From positions 124,001 through 188,000 of the forward strand of contig JAXLUN010000003.1 in NCBI GenBank assembly GCA_046329535.1: a DNA stretch of 64,000 nt, read 5' to 3'. The translations under genes were made by a program, and so were the position numbers. Positions 55,014-63,253 of this stretch are shown piece by piece. Source of the stretch: Bog-950 sp046329535 (GTDB taxonomy: Bacteria; Bacteroidota; Bacteroidia; Chitinophagales; LD1). The first letter of the stretch is position 1. Each line of letters begins with the position of its first letter. The notes beneath the pieces are model-generated. The model was given only the letters and a program-made list of their open reading frames with translations. It had not been told where the DNA came from and made no database searches.

Positions 55014-56204
55014 ATGCCTAATATATCCCGTAAAGGCCTTTCGATGCCCGCCTCACCCATTCGTAAACTGGTTCCGTATGCAGATGCCGCAAAGAAAAGA
55101 GGAACAAAGGTTTACCACCTTAATATTGGACAACCGGATATTGATACGCCTGCTCAGTTCTGGAATAAATTAAAAAATCTGGATATCAAAGTTCTGGAGT
55201 ATTGTCCTAGTAATGGTATAGAAAGTTACCGTAAAAAGTTTGCACAGTATTATAATAATATCGGAATTTCAGTTGATGCATCTAACTTTTTAATTACTGA
55301 AGGGGCCAGCGAAGCACTTTCTTTCGGCATGCTTAGTTGTCTGGACGAAGGTGACGAGATTATTATTCCCGAACCGATGTACGCCAACTACATTGGCTTT
55401 GCTACAGCAGGAAATATTATAGTAAAACCCATTCCCACTTCTATTGAAAATGGCTTTGCATTGCCACCAATAGAAGATTTTGAAAAAGTCATTTCCACTA
55501 AAACGAAAGCCATTCTTATCTGTAACCCTAATAATCCTACCGGTTATTTGTACAGTGCGGAGGAGTTGAACACGCTTAGAAAAATCTGCCTAAAGCATGA
55601 TCTGTTTCTTTTTGTAGATGAGGTGTATCGCGAGTTCTTATATGGTGGCAATAAGTTTTTCAGCGCTCTTAATCTGGAAGGACTAGAAAAACATGTAGTA
55701 ATATTCGATTCTATTTCCAAAAGATTTAGTGCCTGCGGTGCCCGTATAGGAGCTATTGTAACCCGTAATCAGGAAGTGTTAAGTGCCGCCTTAAAATTTG
55801 GCCAGGCTAGATTAAGCCCTCCTTCTTTAGGTCAAATTGCCGGAGAAAGTTTGTTTGAATTAGGTGAAGAATATTACAACCGCATTGTGGCTGAATATCA
55901 GAAACGCAGAGATGTTTTGATTGACGGTTTAAACAAAATTCCGGGCGTAGTTTGTCCCAATCCCGGAGGTGCATTTTATGCGGTAGCCTCGTTACCTGTA
56001 CAAGATACTGATGTTTTCTGCCAATGGATGCTGGAAGAATTTTCATTCAACGGAGCTACTGTAATGATGGCACCGGCATCAGGATTTTACTCTTCACCAG
56101 GCTCCGGGAAAAACCAGGTTCGAATGGCCTATGTATTAAACACCACTGATTTACAAGCGGCCATTAAATGTTTAGAAGAAGGATTGAAAAAATACAACTC
56201 CTGA
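55014..56204 (+). CDS. Class I/II pyridoxal-phosphate aminotransferase
   Basis: A 396-residue fold-type I aminotransferase, near the aspartate/aromatic group. LNIGQPDIDTPAQFW near the start and EGASEALSFGM precede the PLP-binding parts: CNPNNPTGY at ~165, VDEVYREF (Asp of the cofactor), and DSISKRFSACGARIG, whose Lys forms the Schiff base. The Arg near the C-terminus in KNQVRMAYV contacts the substrate carboxylate. The substrate is not set by context. It begins 88 nt after the DUF1573 gene, past the terminator. Confidence 0.88.
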   Translation: MPNISRKGLSMPASPIRKLVPYADAAKKRGTKVYHLNIGQPDIDTPAQFWNKLKNLDIKVLEYCPSNGIESYRKKFAQYYNNIGISVDASNFLITEGASEALSFGMLSCLDEGDEIIIPEPMYANYIGFATAGNIIVKPIPTSIENGFALPPIEDFEKVISTKTKAILICNPNNPTGYLYSAEELNTLRKICLKHDLFLFVDEVYREFLYGGNKFFSALNLEGLEKHVVIFDSISKRFSACGARIGAIVTRNQEVLSAALKFGQARLSPPSLGQIAGESLFELGEEYYNRIVAEYQKRRDVLIDGLNKIPGVVCPNPGGAFYAVASLPVQDTDVFCQWMLEEFSFNGATVMMAPASGFYSSPGSGKNQVRMAYVLNTTDLQAAIKCLEEGLKKYNS

Positions 56205-56218
56205 TTCACAGAAGATAC

Positions 56219-56782
56219 TTACTGACACAATTGAGCAGCAACCTCCGCTAGTGATTCGCAGTAATAATCAACACATTTCAAGTCTGCTGATTTTAGTTTT
56301 GAAACATCACCCACATAGACTGTTTTCATTCCGGCATTTCTTCCAAACTGCATATCGGTGGCCGAATCGCCTATCATAATAGATTTTGTAAAATCAATTT
56401 CAGCGAAGTCTTTCCGAGCCTGCGTAGCCATACCGATAGCGGGTTTCCTCATCGCTTTAAGATCATTAGCCACAAGTTCAGTAGCAGCATATATAGCATG
56501 AATACGTCCGCCCTGCTTTCTCACCTCTTTAAGCATTTCGGCATGGATTACATCCAGCTCGTATTGCGTCATTAAGCCCTTCCCTACTCCTTGTTGGTTT
56601 GTAACAATGAGTATTCGCTTAAACTTATGAGAAAGATCTTTTAAAGCATCCATCACGCCTTCCAGAAAATAAAATTCACTCCACTTTTTTACATAATCAT
56701 TTGGATAGTGCAGGTTAATGACTCCATCACGGTCCAAAAAGAGTGTCCAGGTTTTATCAATATGAAGGTCTCTTAGATTCAT
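56219..56782 (-). CDS. gmhB: D-glycero-alpha-D-manno-heptose 1,7-bisphosphate 7-phosphatase
   Basis: A 187-residue HAD phosphatase. The nucleophile motif FLDRDGVIN (Asp17, Asp19) is at the start, VTNQQGVGKG is the second motif, and MIGDSATDMQFG gives the late acidic site. Length and layout match the GmhB/HisB-N group. The heptose role fits the gmhA, hddA and hddC genes 1.4-4 kb away on the same strand; histidinol phosphatase is the alternative. It is separated from them by a plus-strand histidine kinase. Confidence 0.83.
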   Translation of the reverse strand: MNLRDLHIDKTWTLFLDRDGVINLHYPNDYVKKWSEFYFLEGVMDALKDLSHKFKRILIVTNQQGVGKGLMTQYELDVIHAEMLKEVRKQGGRIHAIYAATELVANDLKAMRKPAIGMATQARKDFAEIDFTKSIMIGDSATDMQFGRNAGMKTVYVGDVSKLKSADLKCVDYYCESLAEVAAQLCQ

Positions 56783-56918
56783 CGTTCTGCAATTCTACAT
56801 ATTATATCTAATGTATGGCCAATATCCTTTCGGGAAATTGAGAAAACAATCACTACAATAAGCGGAGCTTCGTATATTTATTACATCAAATCGTATAGAA
56901 TTACTTTATAAAGTCCAA

Positions 56919-58205
56919 ATGATACTTGACCGTTTAGAAAAGATCTGGTTCAATATTTCGTATATCGGAATAGATCCGAATTCAGACAATCCGGATAAGC
57001 GAAATATCATTCATGGCAACCAGATAGTTTTCATCCTGGAGGTTTCACTCAGCCTACTGGCTGTCGCCTTATATTATATGGGAATCTATAGAGGTGCCTT
57101 GTTACTGGCATCATTGGTTGTAACATTTTTACTGCTTACCATAATCATCTACAAAGGATATTTTATGGCAGGGCGTGTAGCGGGCATAACCATGCAAAAT
57201 CTCAATGTGGTTGTACTAAGTATTTTTCTGGGTTACGAAACCCGCATTATTGACTTCCTTATTATCACAACACTTATCCCCTTACTACTGATTAATATTC
57301 AACATAAAAAACTGATAGCGTTCTGTGTAAGCCAAAACCTTTTTCTATATCTCTCTTATCATTTACTTAAAAACGAACTTTCATCTTACGGATTAGGCAT
57401 AGATGCTCAAATGCTCATTTACAACATGGGTATAGTAATCAAGTTTGTTTTAATACTAATGGTGGTATACCTTATAGTTATTAACAGGGATGCCGAAGAA
57501 GATAAGTTAAGAAAAGGTAATCTGGAACTGGAGCGCATAAACACAGGGCTGAAACAATTTGCCTATGTTACATCACACGACTTAAAGACACCACTCAGAA
57601 ATATCTCTACTTATCTTCAATTACTAAGGAGAAGAAATAAATTGGATGACGAATCGAACCAAATGATTGAAAGTGCTGTCAACTCGGTAAAGCATTTGAA
57701 CCAACTTATTTCTGACATATTTCTTTACACTACCACAGATTTTAAGAATAAATTGACTGAAAGTGTAGACTTAAACCTTGTAATGGATAACATTAAAGAG
57801 GATATAAAAGCTATAGCTACCGAACAGAACGTAGAGTTAAGCATACCTGAAAAAATGCCTACTGTTAAAGTTAATGTAACACAGGCCATGCATGTGTTTT
57901 CTAACCTAATTGGGAATGCAATTAAATACAACACAAGCTCAAAGCCGAAAGTATCCGTTTCATTCAGCCGATTGGATGACAAGATTGAATTTACTGTAAA
58001 GGATAATGGAATTGGGATTGATAAAAAATACCATGAACAGATATTTGAAATTTTCAAACGGCTGCATACCCAGGAAGAATATGAGGGAACAGGAATAGGA
58101 TTAGCAATATGTAAAAAAATCATAGAATCGTATGGAGGAGAAATACGGATTGAGAGCGAAACAGGGAAAGGCTCCTGCTTCATTTTTACCTTACCTGCTG
58201 CCTAG
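56919..58205 (+). CDS. Membrane sensor histidine kinase
   Basis: A 428-residue kinase. Five or six hydrophobic segments lie in residues ~35-190 with no large extracellular domain, so it probably senses within the membrane. A coiled-coil linker leads to the HisKA dimerisation helix with phospho-acceptor His220 in SHDLKTPLRN. The HATPase domain (~310-425) has FSNLIGNAIKYN (N box), DNGIGID, and GTGIGLAICKKI (G2 box). No response regulator gene adjoins, so the partner is elsewhere. It sits within the heptose/polysaccharide block, opposite in strand; its stop shares 4 nt with the convergent hddC stop. Confidence 0.88.
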   Translation: MILDRLEKIWFNISYIGIDPNSDNPDKRNIIHGNQIVFILEVSLSLLAVALYYMGIYRGALLLASLVVTFLLLTIIIYKGYFMAGRVAGITMQNLNVVVLSIFLGYETRIIDFLIITTLIPLLLINIQHKKLIAFCVSQNLFLYLSYHLLKNELSSYGLGIDAQMLIYNMGIVIKFVLILMVVYLIVINRDAEEDKLRKGNLELERINTGLKQFAYVTSHDLKTPLRNISTYLQLLRRRNKLDDESNQMIESAVNSVKHLNQLISDIFLYTTTDFKNKLTESVDLNLVMDNIKEDIKAIATEQNVELSIPEKMPTVKVNVTQAMHVFSNLIGNAIKYNTSSKPKVSVSFSRLDDKIEFTVKDNGIGIDKKYHEQIFEIFKRLHTQEEYEGTGIGLAICKKIIESYGGEIRIESETGKGSCFIFTLPAA

Positions 58206-58906
58206 CAAAAAATTGTATAAAAATCTCTCTGCGATTTCTCGTAATCCTCAGGAATTCCTATATCTATAAAATACCCATCAAAGACGCATCCATTCATTTT
58301 TTTATCAGCAACCTGCTTTTCTAGAATATCTTTTTCGAAAGAAAACTTAGTTGCTTCTACTTTACTAAACATAGTCTTACTGAAAAAGTAAACTCCTCCG
58401 TTTATCAGTCCTTCTGCCCGAAAAGCCTTTTCTTCAAAGCCGGCTATGCGCTCATTATTCATTTGAACAATTCCGTACCGGTCAAAATTTTTCATGTGCC
58501 TTAAAGCCAAGGAAATATCAGCATGCGTTTTGAAGTGAAACTCTGATAAAGTTTGTAGATTAATATCAAAGAAAGTATCTCCGTTCAAAACATACGAGTA
58601 ATCATCTACAAATTCAAATGCCTTTTTAATGCCTCCTCCTGTACCAAGTGGTTCCTGTTCCCGACAGTACTGAATTTGAACATCAAGATACTTATCACCG
58701 AAATAGGCTTCGATAACAGAAGCTTTGTAGCCTACCGATAAAATAGCTTTTTTAATTTTTTGCTGAGTGAGATACAGAAAGAGATAATGTAAAAATGGTT
58801 TGCCATTAATCATGGCCATTGGTTTAGGCAGGTCATTAACAACACCTCTTAACCTGGTACCTAAGCCTCCCGCCAGAATGATTACAGGGAAATCAGACTG
58901 ATTCAT
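58202..58906 (-). CDS. hddC: D-glycero-alpha-D-manno-heptose 1-phosphate guanylyltransferase
   Basis: A 234-residue nucleotidyltransferase that would activate heptose-1-phosphate to the GDP sugar. The signature ILAGGLGTRLRGVVNDLPKP is at ~10-29, with GTGGGIKKA at ~88-96 and YVLNGDTFFDI at ~105-115. Similar sequences include MurU-type and mannose-1-phosphate enzymes, but being 1 nt after gmhA and 0.7 kb from the GHMP kinase, the heptose assignment is the best fit. Confidence 0.8.
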   Translation of the reverse strand: MNQSDFPVIILAGGLGTRLRGVVNDLPKPMAMINGKPFLHYLFLYLTQQKIKKAILSVGYKASVIEAYFGDKYLDVQIQYCREQEPLGTGGGIKKAFEFVDDYSYVLNGDTFFDINLQTLSEFHFKTHADISLALRHMKNFDRYGIVQMNNERIAGFEEKAFRAEGLINGGVYFFSKTMFSKVEATKFSFEKDILEKQVADKKMNGCVFDGYFIDIGIPEDYEKSQRDFYTIFC

Positions 58907-58907
58907 A

Positions 58908-59477
58908 TCAGAAAAGTTGCTCTTCTACCAACTGACAGATAATATGGCCTATAAGAATATGGCTCTCCTGAATGCGTGGAGTATCATTACTCGGAACATT
59001 AAATAAGTAATCGCAACAGTCTTTCATCTTGCCTCCTGCAGACCCCGTCAATGATATAACGTGCATACCTCGTTGCTTGGCCTCAATTTGAGCTAATAGA
59101 ATATTTTTAGAGTTTCCGGAAGTGGAGATACCTATCAGTACATCTCCCTTTCTTCCGTGTGCTCTGATAGCTCTTTCATAAATCTGATCGTAGCTATAAT
59201 CGTTTGCAACCGCTGTAAGAAATGAAGTATTTACATGTAACGCTTCAGCAGGAAGAGGTTCCCGGTCGGAGTAAAATCTACCGGTAAATTCTGCTGCCAA
59301 ATGCTGAGCATCTGCCGCACTGCCGCCATTACCACAAAGATATAAGCGATGTCCGTTTTCAAATGCATGGGCAATCAGTTTTGAAACTTCTTCAATTCGT
59401 TTAATAAAAAACTCATCAGCCAGTATTTTACCCTTTACTTCCATGGAGGAAGATATGATAGACTTAATCTTATTCAT
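58908..59477 (-). CDS. gmhA: Sedoheptulose 7-phosphate isomerase
   Basis: A 189-residue SIS-domain isomerase making D-glycero-D-manno-heptose 7-phosphate, the first step of the heptose pathway. LYLCGNGGSAADAQHLAAEF with Ser-rich phosphate binding is at ~43-62, GISTSGNSKNI at ~116-126, and the C-terminal helix has ESHILIGHIICQLVE with the conserved His. It is followed by hddC with a 1-nt gap. A weak hairpin with a T-run at 59528-59543 separates it from hddA upstream. Confidence 0.88.
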   Translation of the reverse strand: MNKIKSIISSSMEVKGKILADEFFIKRIEEVSKLIAHAFENGHRLYLCGNGGSAADAQHLAAEFTGRFYSDREPLPAEALHVNTSFLTAVANDYSYDQIYERAIRAHGRKGDVLIGISTSGNSKNILLAQIEAKQRGMHVISLTGSAGGKMKDCCDYLFNVPSNDTPRIQESHILIGHIICQLVEEQLF

Positions 59478-59569
59478 AGTGTAAACATACAGAAAAGACC
59501 TTGATCAATAATTCTTAATAAAAAAACCCTTTCAACAAAAAGGAGTTACTGAAGTAACAGTCGATACGT

Positions 59570-60592
59570 TTATATTGTCCACGTAGTCAAACCGTGCGAA
59601 GTAAAATTATAGCGCATCACCCGCCCGCCTAACTTATTTAGTGCTTCAATCACTTTAAATTTTGAATTATACGGGGCGTAGAAAATCATGAAACCACCAC
59701 CACCGGCTCCTGATATTTTCCCACCCGTAGCACCTGCTTTCATTGCTGCTGTATAAATGCTCTCAATATGCGGATTGGAGATACCCTCTGCCATCGCTTT
59801 TTTATGCTCCCAACCATAGTGCAGAATTTTACCAATAGCATCAATATCCCCTTTCAGTAAAGACTCTTTCATCCGGACACTTTGTTCTTTTAAACTGTGC
59901 ATAGCGTCAATGGATTTCACGTTCTTCTTCTTCACATTCTCCGACTGTTTGGCTATTATCGAGGAGGACAGCCTGGACGTTTCGGTAAAAAACAGAATCA
60001 GATTATTCTCCAACTCATGAAGCCATTTATCTTTTACTCGCAAAGGGTTTACAATTACTTTATCGTTGGCATAAAACTCCATATAATTTACACCGCCAAA
60101 AGTTGCGGCATATTGATCCTGTCGCCCACCATGCATGTGCAAGTCTTCCCGCTCTATCAGGTAGGCTAAATGTGCAATATCGTATTCTCCTAAAGGCAAT
60201 TTAAGCCACTCTACGAATGCGCCCAAAATGGCTACCACCAAGGTAGAAGAAGAACCAAGACCAGAACCCGGAGGGGCATCTACATAAGTTGTCAATTCAA
60301 AAGCTAAAGGCCTTTTTATAAAGTCTTTTACTACGCGATTATATACTCCCTTAGCCAAATCCAGTTGCCCGTTTATAGGCAATTGCTTTTTGCTGTCTAA
60401 TATGATTTCTTCATTCCTGTCTATTGCCTTTATACGAATTTTGCTGCCGCCTAATGGCTTTATGGTAGCATAGGCATACATACCTATAGTGATGTTTAAA
60501 ATGGCTCCGCCAAACAAATCGGCATACGGAGAAACATCTGTTCCGCCACCGGCTAACCCTAATCGAAGGGGTGCTTTACTTCTATAAATCAT
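59570..60592 (-). CDS. hddA: D-glycero-alpha-D-manno-heptose 7-phosphate kinase
   Basis: A 340-residue GHMP kinase that phosphorylates heptose 7-phosphate at the anomeric carbon. The N-terminus IYRSKAPLRLGLAGGGTDVS is characteristic of the HddA/fucokinase-like group, the ATP loop is PGSGLGSSSTLVVAIL at ~95-113, and the C-terminal motif is GGKISGAGGGGFMIFYAP. With gmhA and hddC beside it, the alpha-anomer GDP-heptose route is the likely use. The next upstream gene is a glycosyltransferase, 28 nt away. Confidence 0.88.
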   Translation of the reverse strand: MIYRSKAPLRLGLAGGGTDVSPYADLFGGAILNITIGMYAYATIKPLGGSKIRIKAIDRNEEIILDSKKQLPINGQLDLAKGVYNRVVKDFIKRPLAFELTTYVDAPPGSGLGSSSTLVVAILGAFVEWLKLPLGEYDIAHLAYLIEREDLHMHGGRQDQYAATFGGVNYMEFYANDKVIVNPLRVKDKWLHELENNLILFFTETSRLSSSIIAKQSENVKKKNVKSIDAMHSLKEQSVRMKESLLKGDIDAIGKILHYGWEHKKAMAEGISNPHIESIYTAAMKAGATGGKISGAGGGGFMIFYAPYNSKFKVIEALNKLGGRVMRYNFTSHGLTTWTI

Positions 60593-60620
60593 GTTGCTAA
60601 TTACGGATTAGAATTACAAA

Positions 60621-61757
60621 TTACAAACGCACTTTTTCTGCCACGTCAAATATTTTCTGCAGCATAGTACTCCAGGCATATTTTTTCTTCTCCACCTTAA
60701 TGTTATCTCGCATAACAAACTCTCTGTGATTGGTATAAAAGTCAACAATGGAATCGGCAATATTCTTCTCATCGGGTTCTACTACATATCCAACTTTACC
60801 ATGTGGCACAATTTCAGGTAATCCACCAACATTGGTTACCAGCATTGGGCGGTCAAAATGATAGCAGATTTGAGTTACTCCGCTTTGTGTAGCATGTTTG
60901 TACGGCTGTACTACTAAATCGGCTGCACAGAAATAATTTCTCACTTCATTGTCGGGTATAAAGTCGGTCTTCAAAATGAGTTTATCTCGTATCCCTAACT
61001 CTTTTATTAAATCAGCATAAGGCTTTGCATTGGTATAAAATTCACCGGCAACAATTAGCTTAACATGCATTTTTCTAATGCGTTCATCGGCCATAGCTTT
61101 CAATACCAAATCAAGACCTTTATAGTCGCGGATAAAACCAAAGAAAAGAATGTATTCCTCATTAATAGCCAGACCTAGTTTTTCGTAGGCATGTGATTTC
61201 TTGATGGCATCTCCAAAATTATCAAACAGTGGATGTGGTGAAAAAAGCTTGGGCTTTGATTTATCAAACTTATTCAGGTCGTCCAGAACAGATTCGCTCA
61301 TAGCAATGAAACCATCCACACTATTAACAAAATACTTAGCCAATTGAAAATCACCTATGCGCTTTTCATGGGGTATAATATTATCGATGATGGCAATTAC
61401 TTTGGTTTTCTTGTTCTTTTTAACCAATCGTGAAATTTTGCCAAGGCATGGCGCCATGAATGGTAGCCAGAACTTCACAATCATCAAATCAGGATTCAAT
61501 TTGGCAATTTCTTTTCCAACCTGTAACCAGTTGAATGGATTGACCGAGTTAACCTTTACTTGAATATTCAAATCATCAGGAGCGGGCTGGTCGCTGAATT
61601 GAGAGGTGCCGGGAAAAAGAAACTCCGGATATTGTAAACTGAAAGTATAAATCTGAACACTATGGCCATGACGTAAGAATTCGCGGGCCAATCGCTCATT
61701 GTAAGAGGCCAATCCCCCCCTGAGCGGATGTGCACTTCCAAGTATTACAACATTCAT
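60621..61757 (-). CDS. Glycosyltransferase family 4-like
   Basis: A 378-residue GT-B glycosyltransferase. The N-terminal acceptor half begins NVVILGSAHPLRGGLASYNE; the C-terminal donor half has LFFGFIRDYKGLDLVLKAM at ~210-228, the family EX7E-like region in QPYKHATQSGVTQICYHF and VGGLPEIVPHGKVGYVV. It probably adds a sugar to a lipid-linked or surface polysaccharide; given the neighbours a heptose donor is possible but not shown. It overlaps the next upstream gene by 4 nt. Confidence 0.85.
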   Translation of the reverse strand: MNVVILGSAHPLRGGLASYNERLAREFLRHGHSVQIYTFSLQYPEFLFPGTSQFSDQPAPDDLNIQVKVNSVNPFNWLQVGKEIAKLNPDLMIVKFWLPFMAPCLGKISRLVKKNKKTKVIAIIDNIIPHEKRIGDFQLAKYFVNSVDGFIAMSESVLDDLNKFDKSKPKLFSPHPLFDNFGDAIKKSHAYEKLGLAINEEYILFFGFIRDYKGLDLVLKAMADERIRKMHVKLIVAGEFYTNAKPYADLIKELGIRDKLILKTDFIPDNEVRNYFCAADLVVQPYKHATQSGVTQICYHFDRPMLVTNVGGLPEIVPHGKVGYVVEPDEKNIADSIVDFYTNHREFVMRDNIKVEKKKYAWSTMLQKIFDVAEKVRL

Positions 61758-62698
61758 TTCTTAATATTCAAAAGCTTGGCAATGTCGTATTGATTTCTGT
61801 CGCTGGCAGTGCGTGATATCAGCTCCCCTAAAAAGCCAGCCACAAACAATTGCACTCCTACAATAATAGATACTAACCCTATATAGAACACCGGCCGTTC
61901 GGTCATACGATATTGTTCAAAGGCAAATTTGCCAATAGTGAGATAAGTGATGATACAGAAGCCAATAAAGAAGCTTAATACACCGAGACCTCCGAAAATA
62001 TGCATTGGCCGCTTGGCGAAACGAGTCATGAAGGAAACAGACAGTAGATCTAGAAAGCCGTATAGAAACCGTTCCATGCCAAACTTAGTTACCCCAAATT
62101 TTCTTGCCTGATGCTGCACCACCTTCTCGCCTATTTTGGAGTAGCCCGAACGCTTAGCCAGTATAGGAATGTAACGATGCATCTCGCCATATACTTCTAC
62201 ACTTTTCACCACTTCGTTTTTGTATGCTTTTAGTCCACAGTTAAAATCGTGCAGATAAATACCTGACATAAACCTTGCGGCAGCATTATATAGTTTGGTC
62301 GGCACCGTTTTAGTAATCGGATCAAAACGCTTTTGTTTCCATCCGCTAACTATATCATATCCCTCTTCCATAATCATTCTATACATAGCAGGAACTTCCT
62401 CTGGTGAATCCTGCAAATCAGCATCCATCGTAAAAACAACATCCCCCAGTGCGTGTGTGAACCCAACCTGCAAACCAGCGCTCTTTCCATAATTCTTTCT
62501 GAATCTTATTCCTTTGATATTCGGATTCTGCAAAGTAAGGTTCTCAATTACTCTCCAGGAATTATCTTTACTGCCATCGTCAATCATTAGTATTTCGTAT
62601 GACAAATGATTTTCATCCATGACACGCTTAATCCAAGAGGCTAACTCGGGAAGAGATTCTTCTTCATTAAATAAAGGAATGACAATAGATATCTGCAT
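61754..62698 (-). CDS. Glycosyltransferase family 2, DPM1/GtrB-like
   Basis: A 314-residue polyprenyl-phosphate sugar transferase type enzyme. The GT2 domain has ISIVIPLFNEEESLPELASW at the start, MIDDGSKDNSWRVI at ~39-52 and FTMDADLQDSPEEVP (DxD) at ~90-104. Two membrane segments lie at ~235-260 and ~270-300, as in GtrB/ArnC-type enzymes. It likely loads a sugar onto undecaprenyl phosphate at the inner membrane. Its last codons overlap the following glycosyltransferase and its start abuts DUF4199, so all three are probably one transcript. Confidence 0.88.
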   Translation of the reverse strand: MQISIVIPLFNEEESLPELASWIKRVMDENHLSYEILMIDDGSKDNSWRVIENLTLQNPNIKGIRFRKNYGKSAGLQVGFTHALGDVVFTMDADLQDSPEEVPAMYRMIMEEGYDIVSGWKQKRFDPITKTVPTKLYNAAARFMSGIYLHDFNCGLKAYKNEVVKSVEVYGEMHRYIPILAKRSGYSKIGEKVVQHQARKFGVTKFGMERFLYGFLDLLSVSFMTRFAKRPMHIFGGLGVLSFFIGFCIITYLTIGKFAFEQYRMTERPVFYIGLVSIIVGVQLFVAGFLGELISRTASDRNQYDIAKLLNIKK

Positions 62699-63249
62699 TA
62701 CTCTTCAGCTTTAGGTTGTACTGGTTCCGGACGACTTACAAATACAGCAATAATTAAACTTAAAATAACACCCAAACCAACGCTAATTCCATAAGAACGT
62801 AGTGAGGCAACAATAGTTGGCTTAAACTGTTCAAGAGTAAACCGTTCAGTAGCTTTATTGATATCTTCATCAGAAGCTCCAAACTTTTCCATGGATTCAA
62901 TGGTAGTATTTTTCACTTTCTCGTAAATATGCTCTGGATATTCAGTGTCAATTACATTAGGAATCAGATAAGATAGTGCAGTGCTGAAGGCCATAGTAAT
63001 GGCAATAATAATAACACCAGATAGAAACGCCTGAAAGAATGTAAGTTTTCCCTCTGCTTTTTTTATGGATACGGTACCCCAAATAGGAATGAAGATAATG
63101 ATACCAAAAGTAACCAGACCAAAAATAGATTGCACCCAAAGTGAACTGAACAGCGAATCGTAAAACATGTAAGTGATTACGCTGATAATGCTCATTACCA
63201 GACCACCTGTTAGTCCGTACCGGATAGGCAATTTAAAGTTTGGATTCAT
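62698..63249 (-). CDS. DUF4199 membrane protein
   Basis: A 183-residue protein with four hydrophobic segments at ~13-30, ~37-58, ~75-95 and ~148-170. Residues ~97-145 form a charged loop (EHIYEKVKNTTIESMEKFGA). This layout is DUF4199, a Bacteroidota family usually found between a dihydroorotase gene and a family 2 glycosyltransferase, exactly as here. Its function is unknown. The gene overlaps the next downstream gene by 1 nt and starts 4 nt after the dihydroorotase-like gene. Confidence 0.85.
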   Translation of the reverse strand: MNPNFKLPIRYGLTGGLVMSIISVITYMFYDSLFSSLWVQSIFGLVTFGIIIFIPIWGTVSIKKAEGKLTFFQAFLSGVIIIAITMAFSTALSYLIPNVIDTEYPEHIYEKVKNTTIESMEKFGASDEDINKATERFTLEQFKPTIVASLRSYGISVGLGVILSLIIAVFVSRPEPVQPKAEE

Positions 63250-63253
63250 GTAA

